Source: Oenanthe sinensis
Taxonomy: Eukaryota; Streptophyta; Magnoliopsida; Apiales; Apiaceae
NCBI GenBank assembly: GCA_028671895.1
Contig: CM053800.1
Span: 24,263,886 to 24,327,885 of the forward strand
Direction: 5' to 3'
DNA: 64,000 nucleotides
Shown: positions 23,084 through 33,760 of the stretch, piece after piece
Layout of the letters: the number at the start of each line of letters is the position of its first letter
How positions within the stretch are numbered: position 1 is the first letter of the stretch
Made by a program: the position numbers and the translations under genes
The notes under the pieces: generated by a model
The model's input: only the letters and a program-made list of their open reading frames with translations
Databases searched by the model: none
Told to the model about the DNA's origin: nothing

Positions 23084-25537
23084 ATGGGTCAAAGAGATTC
23101 AGGTGTGAAAATTCCAGTTTTAGAGAAAGATGAATATTTTCCATGGAAGGTCAAAATGCATCTGCATCTTCTTTCTCTCGACCCTTCTTATGTTAACTGC
23201 ATAGAAAAAGGTCCTCATGTTCCCATGAAGCTAGTCACAGGTGTAAACCCTGATGGAACTCCTGCACTTGACAGACATGTTCCAAAACTTATTTCTGAGT
23301 TCACAGAAGAGGATGAAAAAGAAGTACTCAAAGACAAGAAGGCCATGAACATTCTGTTTAATGGTCTAGATAAAGATATGTTTGACAATGTAATAAATTG
23401 TACTTCATCAAAAGAAGTATGGGATACACTTCAAACTCTGTGTGAAGGAACTGAACAAGTAAGGAAAAACAAGATGCAACTCTTGATTCAAAAATATGAA
23501 TCATTCCATTTCAAGAGTGGAGAATCTATCAATGACACCTATAGCAGATTTCAGAAGTTGTTAAATGGATTGAAGCTATATGGTAGGGTTTATGCAACTG
23601 AGGATACAAATCTAAAATTTCTTAGATCTCTTCCAAAAGAATGGAAACCAATGACTGTTTCCATTAGACAATCTCAGGACTTCAAGGATTTTACACTGGA
23701 GAAACTTTATGGTATTCTCAAGACATATGAGTTGGAAATCCAACAAGATGAAGAGATTGAAAAGAATCAAAGAAGAGAGAAAACTGTGGCTTTGGTAGTC
23801 AAGGGAAATGAAGAGAAGAAGGAAAATGGCTATGAAAAAGAGTCAGTCATGATGGCTGGTGATGCTGTTGAAGAATCATTCAAGAGAAAAGGAAAGAGCA
23901 AGTGTGAAGAAAATGAAACATGCTCTCAGGATGATTTGAATGAGATTGATGAGCACCTTGCATTTCTGACAAGGAAATTTTCAAAGCTAAAATTCAAGAA
24001 GAATCCATATGCTCAAAGGCCTGGATCCCAGTTTAGAAACAACAATCAAAATAAAAATCTGGTTGAAAGATCTAAATTCAAATGCTTTAACTGTGGATTG
24101 GCTGGTCATTTCTCAAGTGAGTGCAGGAAGCCAAAACAAGAAAAGGCAAAGTCATATGAGGGTATTGATTATAAGAAGAAATACTTTGACCTTTTAAAAC
24201 AAAAAGAAAAGGCTTTTGTAACTGAGGAGAAGGACTGGGCTGCTGAGGATAGTGATTCTGAAGAATATGTCAATCTTGCATTAATGGCCAATCATGAAGA
24301 TGAAGAAGCTAGTTCAGCATCTAATCAGGTACTAGCTACCAACTTTTCCGAGCTTACATCTGAGGAATGCAATAGTACTATTAATGAAATGTCTAATGAA
24401 CTGTACAATTTGCATGTCACTCTAAAATCTCTAAACAAAGAAAATCTCAAGTTAAAGAACACCATTGATGCCTTAACTGAGAGAAATATGTTTCTTGAAA
24501 ATGAACTTGTTTGTTTAGAAAGATTTAAGCAGGAAAGAAAGGATGCTAGGAATGAACTAGTAAACAGTTTGAAAAGAGAAGAATTGTTGAAAGAACAATT
24601 AGCTGAAGAAATTGAAACTATTAGCAAATGGAATAGGTCTGCTAAAACTGCCAAACAAATTATTGATGTTCAGGGTGTAGATACTCTAGGAGAACTCCCC
24701 AAATCAATAGGCAAGTCATTGACTGATACTTCAATGGATAAAGATCAATCGACTGCTAATCCTTCATCAACTGATAAGGATTATCAATCGATTGATGCTG
24801 AATCAATCGATAAGCATACATCGACAAGTAAATCATCAATGGCTAATAAAAAGAACAAATTTAGCACTCCTATTAAGTTTGTTAAGGAAACCAAGAATCA
24901 AGTTGAGACTGAGATTGAGAAGATCAACATAGGTAGCTTATCCAAGAAACAATTAAAAGAAAAATTAGAAAAGATAGCACCTATGGAAATTTCTCTATCT
25001 AAGTCTAAGAAAAAGAAAAAGAATAGGAATGGTAAAGTAGGCATAAATAAGCACAATAATTACACTCCTGATATGTATGCACCTAGAAAGGTATGTGCTA
25101 AATGTGGTAGTGTAAATCATTTGTCCATGCAATGCAAAAGTGAAAAGAATTCTATATCTGCAAATGATTTAAATATACATGCCATGACTGCAAATGCCAT
25201 GTTTACCAATCCTATGCTCATGAATGCCATGTCTTCTAATTTGGTTGCACCTAATGTTCATATGCCTTATGCACAAGTTCCATACATGTATAATCCCTTC
25301 TTTGCATATCCTAATATGAGCATGCCTGGTATGCCATGGAACATGCCTAATGTAAATGATGAAATCCATGAAAATTCTGCCATGAGTTCTAAGGTGTCAA
25401 AGCCCCAAAAGTCAACTCCCAAAGATAAAGTGGATTTAAACCCACCAAAACAAAAGGAACCTAAGTTGACAACAGGGGCTCAAGCTGCAACTAATAAAAG
25501 AGGACCCAAGGCAACTTGGGTACCAAAAGCAACTTGA
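23084..25537 (+). CDS. gag: Element C gag polyprotein (817 aa)
   Basis: Intact ORF from the ATG that opens MGQRDSGVKIP, 45 bp after the primer site. Gag forms the virus-like particle and binds the genomic RNA. The N-terminal copia gag domain (residues 1-220) ends with the usual LYGILKTYELE. A first CCHC zinc knuckle CFNCGLAGHFSSEC lies at about 334-347 and a second, CAKCGSVNHLSMQC, at about 671-684. Between them is a Glu/Lys-rich coiled-coil stretch (430-520) and a linker (about 549-587) of Ser-x-Asp triplets (SMD, STD, SID) written with the same ATCAATCGAT-type words that fill the LTR. The C-terminus is rich in Met, Asn and Pro, ending KATWVPKAT. It stops 19 nt before the pol CAG junction. 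Confidence 0.93.
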   Translation: MGQRDSGVKIPVLEKDEYFPWKVKMHLHLLSLDPSYVNCIEKGPHVPMKLVTGVNPDGTPALDRHVPKLISEFTEEDEKEVLKDKKAMNILFNGLDKDMFDNVINCTSSKEVWDTLQTLCEGTEQVRKNKMQLLIQKYESFHFKSGESINDTYSRFQKLLNGLKLYGRVYATEDTNLKFLRSLPKEWKPMTVSIRQSQDFKDFTLEKLYGILKTYELEIQQDEEIEKNQRREKTVALVVKGNEEKKENGYEKESVMMAGDAVEESFKRKGKSKCEENETCSQDDLNEIDEHLAFLTRKFSKLKFKKNPYAQRPGSQFRNNNQNKNLVERSKFKCFNCGLAGHFSSECRKPKQEKAKSYEGIDYKKKYFDLLKQKEKAFVTEEKDWAAEDSDSEEYVNLALMANHEDEEASSASNQVLATNFSELTSEECNSTINEMSNELYNLHVTLKSLNKENLKLKNTIDALTERNMFLENELVCLERFKQERKDARNELVNSLKREELLKEQLAEEIETISKWNRSAKTAKQIIDVQGVDTLGELPKSIGKSLTDTSMDKDQSTANPSSTDKDYQSIDAESIDKHTSTSKSSMANKKNKFSTPIKFVKETKNQVETEIEKINIGSLSKKQLKEKLEKIAPMEISLSKSKKKKKNRNGKVGINKHNNYTPDMYAPRKVCAKCGSVNHLSMQCKSEKNSISANDLNIHAMTANAMFTNPMLMNAMSSNLVAPNVHMPYAQVPYMYNPFFAYPNMSMPGMPWNMPNVNDEIHENSAMSSKVSKPQKSTPKDKVDLNPPKQKEPKLTTGAQAATNKRGPKATWVPKAT

Positions 25538-25544
25538 TTGTTTT

Positions 25545-28500
25545 ATGTGTGTGCAGGGAAACAGGAAAAAAAATCTCTGGTATTTGGATAGTGGATGTTC
25601 AAGGCACATGACTGGAGATTTGTCCCTGCTAACAAAGTTTGTGGAAAAAGCTGGCCCATGAGTTACTTTTGGAGATAACAGCAAAGGTTTTACTCTGGGA
25701 TATGGCTCAATTGCAAAAGAAAATGTTATCATTGAAACTGTAGCACTACTTGATGGATTGAAGCACAATTTGCTCAGTATTAGTCAACTGTGTGATAATG
25801 GTAATGGTGTGTGGTTTACAACTGAATCATGCATCATAGCCAACAAAGAATCTGGTGAAATTCTCTTAACTGGAGAAAGAAAAGGGAATGTCTATGTGGC
25901 TGATTTTCACTCTGTAAAGGCAAATTCAATGACATGTCTACTTAGCAAAGCCAATACAGAAGAAAGTTGGACTTGGCACAAGAAACTAGCCCATTTGAAT
26001 TTCAAAGCCATGAATTTATTGATTAGAAAGAATCTGGTTAGAGGCATTCCACAGATGGAATTCACCAAGGATGGACTATGTGATGCATGTCAAAAGGGAA
26101 AACAAAGAAAAGCATCATTCAAGTCAAAGTCTGAATCATCAATTGATAAGCCTCTGGAATTATTGCACATGGATTTATTTGGTCCAGTCAACATCATGTC
26201 AATTGCCAAAAAGAAATATGCCCTAGTAATTGTGGATGACTTCACAAGATTTTCATGGGTATATTTCTTACATTCTAAGGATGAAGCAAGCAAATTAATT
26301 ATCAATCATGTGAAGAATGTTGACAATGGCACTGAATGGAAGGTCAAGAAATTTAGAAGTGACAATGGTACTGAATTCAAGAATTCAACCATGAGAGAAT
26401 TCTGTGAAGAAAAAGGTATCACTCATCATTTCTCTGCTCCAAGAACTCCACAGCAAAATGGAGTAGTTGAAAGAAAAAATAGGACCTTGATTGAAGCTGC
26501 TAGAACTATGTTAGAAGAAGCAAAACTTCCTACATACTTCTGGGCAGAAGCAATTAATACTGCTTGTTACATTCAAAATATTTCCATGATCAATAAACCT
26601 CAAGGCAAAACTCCATATCAATTGATAAAGAAAGACAAGAAGCCAACAGTTAACTTTCTTCATGTCTTTGGCTGCAAATGCTTTGTACTGAGAAATCAAG
26701 GTGAAAATCTAGGAAAATTTGAAGCCAAAGCTGATGAAGCTATATTTGTTGGATATGGAATAACAACCAAAGCATACAGAGTCTACAATCTTAGATTACA
26801 CATTGTTATGGAATCTATGCATGTAGTTTTTGATGACAAGAAAATTCAAGGGTTGTTTGATGAAGGATTTCATGATTTATTGCATTTTGAAAATGAATCC
26901 ACAAGTAATATTGAAGATAGTGATGATGATGTGGAAATCACAAGAGTTCAAGTACCTAGAATCCTCCCATCAATTGATGTCAATGCATCAACAGATAACT
27001 TATCAGTTGACAATCATCAATCAACTGATAATACATCAATTGATAATCATTCGATGGATATCAACTCTGCTCAACAATCTTCAAGTAGAGTGTCCATCTC
27101 AGGGGGAGGGTTCTCAAATAGTCAATCACATCACAATGATCATAACACTTCCAATGATCATGAAGCATCATCTTCAAGGACAAATTTACCATCACAAAGG
27201 AAATGGACAAACAGCCATCCCTTTGAATTAATAATTGGAGATGCAAATGATGGTGTCAAAACTAGAAGTGCAACTCAAAATGAATGCTTGTATAGTAGCT
27301 TCCTGTCTCAAGAAGAACCAAAAAGGATTGAAGAAGCCTTGAATGATCCTGATTGGATAATTGCTATGCAAGAAGAGTTGAATCAATTTGAAAGAAACAA
27401 GGTATGGAAGCTGGTGCCCAAACCAAAGAACAAGTCTATCATTGGTACAAAATGGGTGTTCAGAAACAAAATGGATGAATCTGGTACAGTGACAAGAAAT
27501 AAAGCAAGATTAGTGGCAAAGGGCTATTCACAAGAAGAAGGCATAGATTTTGATGAAACTTTTGCACCAGTTGCAAGATTGGAAGCAATCAGAATCTTTC
27601 TAGCATATGCTGCTTATGCAAATTTCAAGGTGTATCAGATGGATGTGAAAAGTGCTTTTCTCAATGGAGAACTAGAAGAAGAAGTTTATGTAGAACAACC
27701 TCCTGGTTTTATTGATCCTATTCATCCTGGATTTGTATACTATCTTCTCAAGGCACTTTATGGATTGAAGCAAGCACCTAGAGCCTGGTATGACACATTG
27801 TCTAAATTCTTGATTGAGAATCACTTCACAAGAGGTACTGTTGATAAAACTCTCTTTCATAGAAATGTAAATGGCTCTATGATTCTTGTACAAATCTATG
27901 TAGATGACATTATTTTTGGCTCAACTAATGAAAAACTTTGTAAAAAGTTTGCTAAGTTGATGCAGAGTAAATATGAAATGAGCATGATGGGAGAACTAAC
28001 CTACTTTCTTGGCTTGCAAATCAAACAAGTTAAAAATGGTATTTTCATAAATCAAACCAAATATATTTCTGATTTATTAAAGAGATTTGATTTAAGTGAA
28101 TGTTCTTCTGCTAAAACTCCCATGGCCACTGCAACTAAACTTGAATTAAACACTAAGGAAGCAGAAGTGGACATTTCAAGTTATAGAGGTATGGTTGGCT
28201 CATTACTTTATTTAACTGCAAGTAGGCCAGACATAATGTTTGCTACATGTCTTTGTGCTAGGTTTCAAGCTGATCCTAGAGAATCTCATTTGATTGCAAT
28301 AAAAAGAATATTCAGATATCTCAAAGGAACTCCAAATCTTGGAATTTGGTATCCTAGAGATTCTGGATTTGATCTAATTGGTTATTCATATGCATATTAT
28401 GCAGGTTGCAGAATTGACAGAAAAAGCACAACAGGTTCCTGTCAATTTCTAGGAAATAAGCTTGTTTCATGGTTTAGCAAGAAGCAGAATTCAGTGTCTA

Positions 28501-28841
28501 CATCTACTGCAGAGGCTGAATACATTGCAGCTGGAAGTTGCTGTGCACAAATATTATGGATGAGGAATCAACTACTTGACTATGGGTTCAGCTTGAACAA
28601 GATTCCTATTTTCTGTGATAATACAAGTGCCATTGCTATAATAGAAAATCCTGTACAACATTCCAGAACCAAGCACATTGACATAAGGTATCACTTCATT
28701 AGGGAACATGTAATGAATGGTACAGTTGAATTACATTTTGTCCCTAGTGAAAGACAACTTGCAGACATTTTTACCAAACCATTAGATGAATCTACCTTCA
28801 ATAGATTGGTCTGTGATTTAGGTATGCTTAATTATATCTAA
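25545..28841 (+). pseudogene. pol: Element C pol: protease, integrase, RT, RNase H, one stop
   Basis: The frame is open from ATG 25545 (or the CAG at 25554-25556) to 28841 except for TGA at 25659-25661, in the protease between GP and VTFGD. Protease DSG is at 25587. Integrase has its HHCC region (HKKLAHLNF to CDACQKG) and the DDE segments HMDLFGP, RSDNGTEF and NGVVERKNR. A linker of Ser-x-Asp triplets at 26968-27062 repeats the LTR words, and a purine run GGGGGAGGG lies at 27102-27110. RT has QMDVKSAFLNG and YVDDIIFG (27896). RNase H reads GYSYAYYAG where D and A have GYSDSDYAG or GYTDSDYAG: both Asp are Tyr, so the catalytic Asp is missing. Gag is in a different frame (pol is +1 to it). Confidence 0.92.
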
Positions 28842-29524
28842 TCCTTTAAATGTCTGACAAGTTATGTATTTATATTACATGTAGCCATTGACTATGTTAA
28901 ATTATTGATTCTTCAATAATCAACTGATAAATGTTTTACATATCAATGGATATTAATGGAGCTGTCGACAGATAAATATATCAATTGATGATATATTTGT
29001 TTATCGATGGATAGGGGTAACTATCGACAGATAGATATATCAATCGATGATATATTTGTCTATCGATGGATAATTGTACCTGTCGATGGATAAGCAATTT
29101 TATCAATCGATGACCTAGAATTTAAAGGGGTCCATGTCATCAATCGACCTGTACAAAAATCTAGCCGTTGATTACTTATTTTATCAATTGATTAAAACGT
29201 ACATTCCTGTATGTATAACAATCGATTGCCAAAATTGGTAACTTTTAATTATCAATACTCTTCCAACGGTCGATTTAGTTCTATTTTGAGTAAGAAATTG
29301 GTTGGGAAATCAGTAAATATAAATAGTGAGATTAAAACTTCTTTTAATTTTTACTTGCATTTTTACTATCAATTTTTCTATCTCTTTCTCTTTCTCAATC
29401 TTCGAACTTACTCTGTATCTATCTCTTGCTAAGAACCCTAATCTACTACTGTCTATTTATTATTTCTGTTATAATTACTAACAAGTTTGCCAGTTAATTC
29501 AATTATAAATCTTCAAACACGATA
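28842..29524 (+). promoter_or_regulatory. Element C pol to envelope-like gap: word cluster, TATA-like box, leader
   Basis: 683 bp without a gene. From 28915 to 29190 there are about 13 ATCAATTGAT, ATCGATGGAT or ATCGACAGAT words, as in the LTR. TATAAATAG lies at 29318-29326, then about 200 bp with CTAAGAACCCTAATC, typical of plant 5' leaders, before the ATG at 29525. The layout copies the LTR order: cluster, TATA, leader. A promoter here is an inference. Confidence 0.6.
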
Positions 29525-32500
29525 ATGGCATCTTCAAAGAAAGTCTCACAATCTGGATTCAACTATGAGCTCAACAACTTCGTTGCTTGCACTATGGTGG
29601 AGGAAGCCCCAACAGAATTTCATCCCCTAATGGAATTTCTAAGGAGTTCGAAAATTGCAAAGGCCCTCTCAGAAGCACCAAAAATAGTGTGCAATCTAGT
29701 TGAAGAATTCTGGACAACAGCAGAAGTAGCAGATGATTTTTCTACAATCTCCTTTGAATGCAAAGGACAAAGGTATATTCTAACCACTGTGGTCTTGGGT
29801 GAGTGTTTAAATATTCTTGCAAATAATACCGAAAATGCACCCACTGACACAGATATTAGAAACATGCTTAGGGAAATCAACTATACTGCTCCTGATGCTA
29901 GTCTAGGTAGTATTGTTAGAAAGAATCTAAGAAAAGAATGGTCATATTTCTTTGATGCTTTAATAAAGTGTTTTTCTGGTAAGGTTAGTAATTTTGATGC
30001 AATAACAACTAGTATGCAACAAGTAGGGTATAACATTTTATATGATAGATATCATAATTTAGGAAGCCTGTTACTCAATGAAATATCTGCCAAATTGGGG
30101 AATAAAATAAATAGATCTAATCATATTTATTATGCAAGATTTATTATGATTATTATTAACCACTTTGTCAAGGATATTGAGATTGACAGGAATACAGAAA
30201 TTTTGGATTGCTGGACTCAAAACAAAAGGGTCTTTAAAGACTTGGTTAGGATCAATCTTCACAGCAATGTGGAATTGATCTATCCCCCTTTTGTTCAGGT
30301 ATATATCTCTACTTTAAACTCTTCTAAACCTAATTCTTCTTTGCCTTCTGTGACTATGGAGGGTGGTAGTAATGACCCCAACCCTCCTACCCAGGCCACA
30401 CAACCAATCTCTAAATCCAAATCTAAGAAACCAACCTCAACAGGTTCTCAAAAACCTACTGTTGTAAAAACCAAGAAAAGAAAATCAACTAGTGTGGTAG
30501 ATAGATTAGAGGAGGATGTAGGTGGTGAGGGAACTGGGGAATATCTAAGAACCCAGAAGGATAAGGAGAGTGAGGGTGTGCAACCTCAACCTAGCCACTC
30601 CATAGTCTCCCAAAAGACTGTGGATGTTAACATGGAAAATACCACATCCTTATTGTCATTCTCTCAAAAGGATGACAATATTGAAAATAGCCCACAACCA
30701 GGGGCACAGAATCAAATTGGGGACACAAAAGCCAAAACACTAACACCATACAAAAGAAGAGAAAAGAAAGTCACCTTTGCACTTGGGGAATCACACACTG
30801 CAAAACCACAGGAAACTGTGGAGGAGCCTTCACAAAGTCTGCATGATGCATCTCATATAAATGATGAGATGCAGCCCCATTCTCTTTCAATTCCTATCTC
30901 TTCTATTCTTCTATCCCCATCTCAAACTTCTTCAGAAAATGTTTTGATAGACTATCGAACATTTTCAGATTCTCCTTCTTTGTTTTTCAAGGAGAAGCCA
31001 ACACTCTCCCCTGAATCTTCTTCTCAGAATTTTCAGGATTCTATTTCCAATATCATCTCAAACATAACTTCACAAATTATCTCAACTGTTTCTTCTCCAT
31101 CAATTGATGTTCCTTCATCAATTGATATTCAGCCATCGACTGATAAGCCATCGATCGATACTCAAGATCAATCGATGGGTATGCATCAATCGATGGATAT
31201 CCCAAACACCACTTCAACTGATAATGTCAATATATCAATTGATGCTCAATCAATTGATGTTGCACAAACACTCTTAGGATTGAGTGAGTTGAGTGAGAGG
31301 CAGGATTGTAACCTGGCAAAAGGAGAGGAAGTGAGTAAAAACATTCCTATTTCTTCCAGGAATGAGAGTGAAACACTTGAGGGCCCCACCTTAGTAGGTG
31401 CAAAAGAAATGAGTGAGGGAGAGGTGAGATTCCAGGATGAGATCCTGATGCAAAATAGAGAGATGAGTGAAAGTGATAAAAACAGTCTACTTTTTGCACA
31501 GGAATTGGAAATTGAAATGATGGCAGAAGAAGGAGTAAAGGAGATAGGGGGAGCAAATAATGCTGAAGCTAGTGGGAGTGGAATTGCTAAGGACTTTGAA
31601 GAGGAAATAGATGCTGGTGAATTGGATCCAAAGAATTTAATTCATCCTGATCCACAATATCAAGGGTTGGCTACTTCAAGTAACAGGAATGCAGAACAAC
31701 TCTTGGGCATTGATCATACAGATCAAAGGACCAGGAATCTGAAGGAAAGCATCACCAATACAACAGACACTTGTTATATGGCACCTGAAGAGTTGGAGAG
31801 TGATTCTGATGAAGAGCCATGGATGAGCACTATTGATGGTTCCTTAGAAGCTGCTGAGACTGAAATTCTCTCTCAATATAGAAGAGCAATGGTGGAAGGA
31901 GAAATTGAAGATCCTACTCAAAGGAGAATTGCTCACTATATGAGAGAATCAATGAAAATTCAAAAGATGACAGTAACAGGAGTAAGGAGGGAACTGGAGA
32001 GGATTAAAGACTCTATCTCATCTAACAAGGATGCAATGGACAGGAGATTGGATGAGAAGCTACCATTCAACACCATGAATAGCATCAAAGACAAGCTTTT
32101 CAAAGAATCCAAAAATTTTACATCTTTGGAGACCAGAGTATGTTCTCTAGAAAAGAAGATGGATGATATTATCAGAGGTCAAAGTCTTCATGCTTCCATT
32201 CTTCAAAAGTTTCTTGACAGACTTCCACCACCCCCTCCAATTGATGATAACAAAAAGGGGGAGAATACAAAGAAGAAGGATGATGATGGTGGTGATGGCA
32301 AAGGCAGTGGAAGTGGTGGAATAGGTGGTTCTGGTATGGTTAAGTCAAGTGGCATTGGTGGTTCTGCACCGAGAAGAGATAAAAGCAGAAGTAACATGGA
32401 CAATCAATCTTCAAAGAAATCTAAGTCATCTAATTCTCCAAAAGATAATTTAGAACAGAAAAAGAAAGATTACAAGAAGTTTGATGATGATCTTGAAGCT

Positions 32501-33580
32501 AGGAGAATTTCTAGGGAGAAAGAAACTCAAACAATGATTGAGAGAGAAAAGAAAAGAATTGAAGATCTAAGGAGAAGCACTGAGTTAGTAACAGAGGCAG
32601 TAGAAAAAGGAGACTCGGATGAGTTCATTGCTCAAACAAGAAAATTAAATGAAGATGCACAAAAGGCTGCAAAGGAAAGAAACTCAAATACAGAAGCTTT
32701 TCTTCAATTGGATATTGAAGCTCTTAAAGAAAAGAAGAAAGGGAAAGCAATAGTGATTGAAGAAGAGAAGAAGAAAGAGACTGAACCAGTAAGTCAAAAG
32801 CTACTTCAAGGAGCCATCACTACAGGAATCTCAGATGCCTCAAGGAGAGAAAGGGAGAATGAAGAGATTGCTAGACAGATGGAAATGCAATGGCATTTGG
32901 AAGAAGAGCTACAGGCAGAGCAACCTTTGAGAAAAAGGAGAAAAGTTTCTATGGCCAAGAAAAGGTCAAGTTCTACTCAAGAAATAGTGGTTCAGGAAAA
33001 CCTCCAGGGTCAACAAGAAGAAATCAAGGAGGAGGTCACAATTGAAGGTTATGATTTGAAGGGAATACCAGTAATCAATGAAAAAGGATTAATTGGAGTA
33101 AGGACTCACCCTGCAACCTCTAACCATGAAGAATCAATGAGGTTGGAGTATGAAAATGGAGTGAAAACAATCTATTCATTGAAGGTGATAATGAAGCAAA
33201 GCTACAATGTTTTAAAGACTATTCTTCCTCTACTCAACAGAAAGTACAAACTCAACACAACAATTGCTCAGGAGATACAACAACAAATTTCAAGGTTAAG
33301 AAGATCCAAGGCAGAAGCTGAACCTGATTCACCTCTAAAGCTATGGAAGTCACAGGTCAAAAAGGTGGTGTTGGAGCCAAAGTATGCTATGATTTTTACA
33401 GATATAGAGGGCAACACAAAGTTCTTTGATATCTGCAAATATCTGGACAAAATCACAGATGAAGAAATACACTACCTTATGAGGCAACTTGGAGAAACTG
33501 ACAGGGATGAAGCAATATTGAGAAGTTCTTTCATGAGGCAACTAAAGGAAAATGCTGAGAAAAGGAGGAAGAGGAACTAA
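29525..33580 (+). CDS. Element C envelope-like protein (1351 aa), function unknown
   Basis: Fully open frame opening MASSKKVSQSG. Residues 20-235 form a domain shared with the third gene of D and A (here RKEWSYFF at about 136, VGYNILYDRYHNLG, YYARFIMIIINHF). Basic runs KTKKRKSTS (about 315) and KRRKVSMAKKR (about 1137) look like nuclear localisation signals. Residues about 525-579 are Ser-x-Asp repeats encoded by the LTR words. A Pro run (about 900) and Gly-rich stretch (920-945) lead to a charged coiled coil (970-1125) and a globular C-terminal part (1160-1351). I see no signal peptide or transmembrane helix, so a membrane envelope role is doubtful. It could be a nuclear regulator; that is inference. 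It is separated from pol by 683 bp, unlike SIRE1 where read-through joins them. Confidence 0.85.
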   Translation: MASSKKVSQSGFNYELNNFVACTMVEEAPTEFHPLMEFLRSSKIAKALSEAPKIVCNLVEEFWTTAEVADDFSTISFECKGQRYILTTVVLGECLNILANNTENAPTDTDIRNMLREINYTAPDASLGSIVRKNLRKEWSYFFDALIKCFSGKVSNFDAITTSMQQVGYNILYDRYHNLGSLLLNEISAKLGNKINRSNHIYYARFIMIIINHFVKDIEIDRNTEILDCWTQNKRVFKDLVRINLHSNVELIYPPFVQVYISTLNSSKPNSSLPSVTMEGGSNDPNPPTQATQPISKSKSKKPTSTGSQKPTVVKTKKRKSTSVVDRLEEDVGGEGTGEYLRTQKDKESEGVQPQPSHSIVSQKTVDVNMENTTSLLSFSQKDDNIENSPQPGAQNQIGDTKAKTLTPYKRREKKVTFALGESHTAKPQETVEEPSQSLHDASHINDEMQPHSLSIPISSILLSPSQTSSENVLIDYRTFSDSPSLFFKEKPTLSPESSSQNFQDSISNIISNITSQIISTVSSPSIDVPSSIDIQPSTDKPSIDTQDQSMGMHQSMDIPNTTSTDNVNISIDAQSIDVAQTLLGLSELSERQDCNLAKGEEVSKNIPISSRNESETLEGPTLVGAKEMSEGEVRFQDEILMQNREMSESDKNSLLFAQELEIEMMAEEGVKEIGGANNAEASGSGIAKDFEEEIDAGELDPKNLIHPDPQYQGLATSSNRNAEQLLGIDHTDQRTRNLKESITNTTDTCYMAPEELESDSDEEPWMSTIDGSLEAAETEILSQYRRAMVEGEIEDPTQRRIAHYMRESMKIQKMTVTGVRRELERIKDSISSNKDAMDRRLDEKLPFNTMNSIKDKLFKESKNFTSLETRVCSLEKKMDDIIRGQSLHASILQKFLDRLPPPPPIDDNKKGENTKKKDDDGGDGKGSGSGGIGGSGMVKSSGIGGSAPRRDKSRSNMDNQSSKKSKSSNSPKDNLEQKKKDYKKFDDDLEARRISREKETQTMIEREKKRIEDLRRSTELVTEAVEKGDSDEFIAQTRKLNEDAQKAAKERNSNTEAFLQLDIEALKEKKKGKAIVIEEEKKKETEPVSQKLLQGAITTGISDASRRERENEEIARQMEMQWHLEEELQAEQPLRKRRKVSMAKKRSSSTQEIVVQENLQGQQEEIKEEVTIEGYDLKGIPVINEKGLIGVRTHPATSNHEESMRLEYENGVKTIYSLKVIMKQSYNVLKTILPLLNRKYKLNTTIAQEIQQQISRLRRSKAEAEPDSPLKLWKSQVKKVVLEPKYAMIFTDIEGNTKFFDICKYLDKITDEEIHYLMRQLGETDRDEAILRSSFMRQLKENAEKRRKRN

Positions 33581-33747
33581 ATTAAATTATGAAGATATTG
33601 AAGCTGCTTGCAGGAGTTATATATCAATCTGGTACTTCCAAAATTAATGTGCCAATTAAGTTTCTTGATTCTATCTAAATATAATTTTTTTTTTAAGGGT
33701 TTTTGTTCTCATCAAGTAGATTTATGCCTGTTAATAACACAGACACA

Positions 33748-33760
33748 AATAGGGGGAGAT
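33748..33760 (+). other. Element C polypurine tract
   Basis: AATAGGGGGAGAT directly before the 3' LTR. Similar runs occur within the element at 27102, 31545 and 32258. Confidence 0.9.

Noticed and set aside
25538..25556. A programmed ribosomal frameshift at gag-pol as the common mechanism
   Set aside because: The frame offset differs among elements (0, +1, -1) and gag stops precede pol, so one slippage rule cannot serve all.
29525..33580. A true viral envelope glycoprotein
   Set aside because: No signal peptide, membrane anchor or Cys-rich ectodomain visible in A, C or D versions; basic nuclear-type signals instead.
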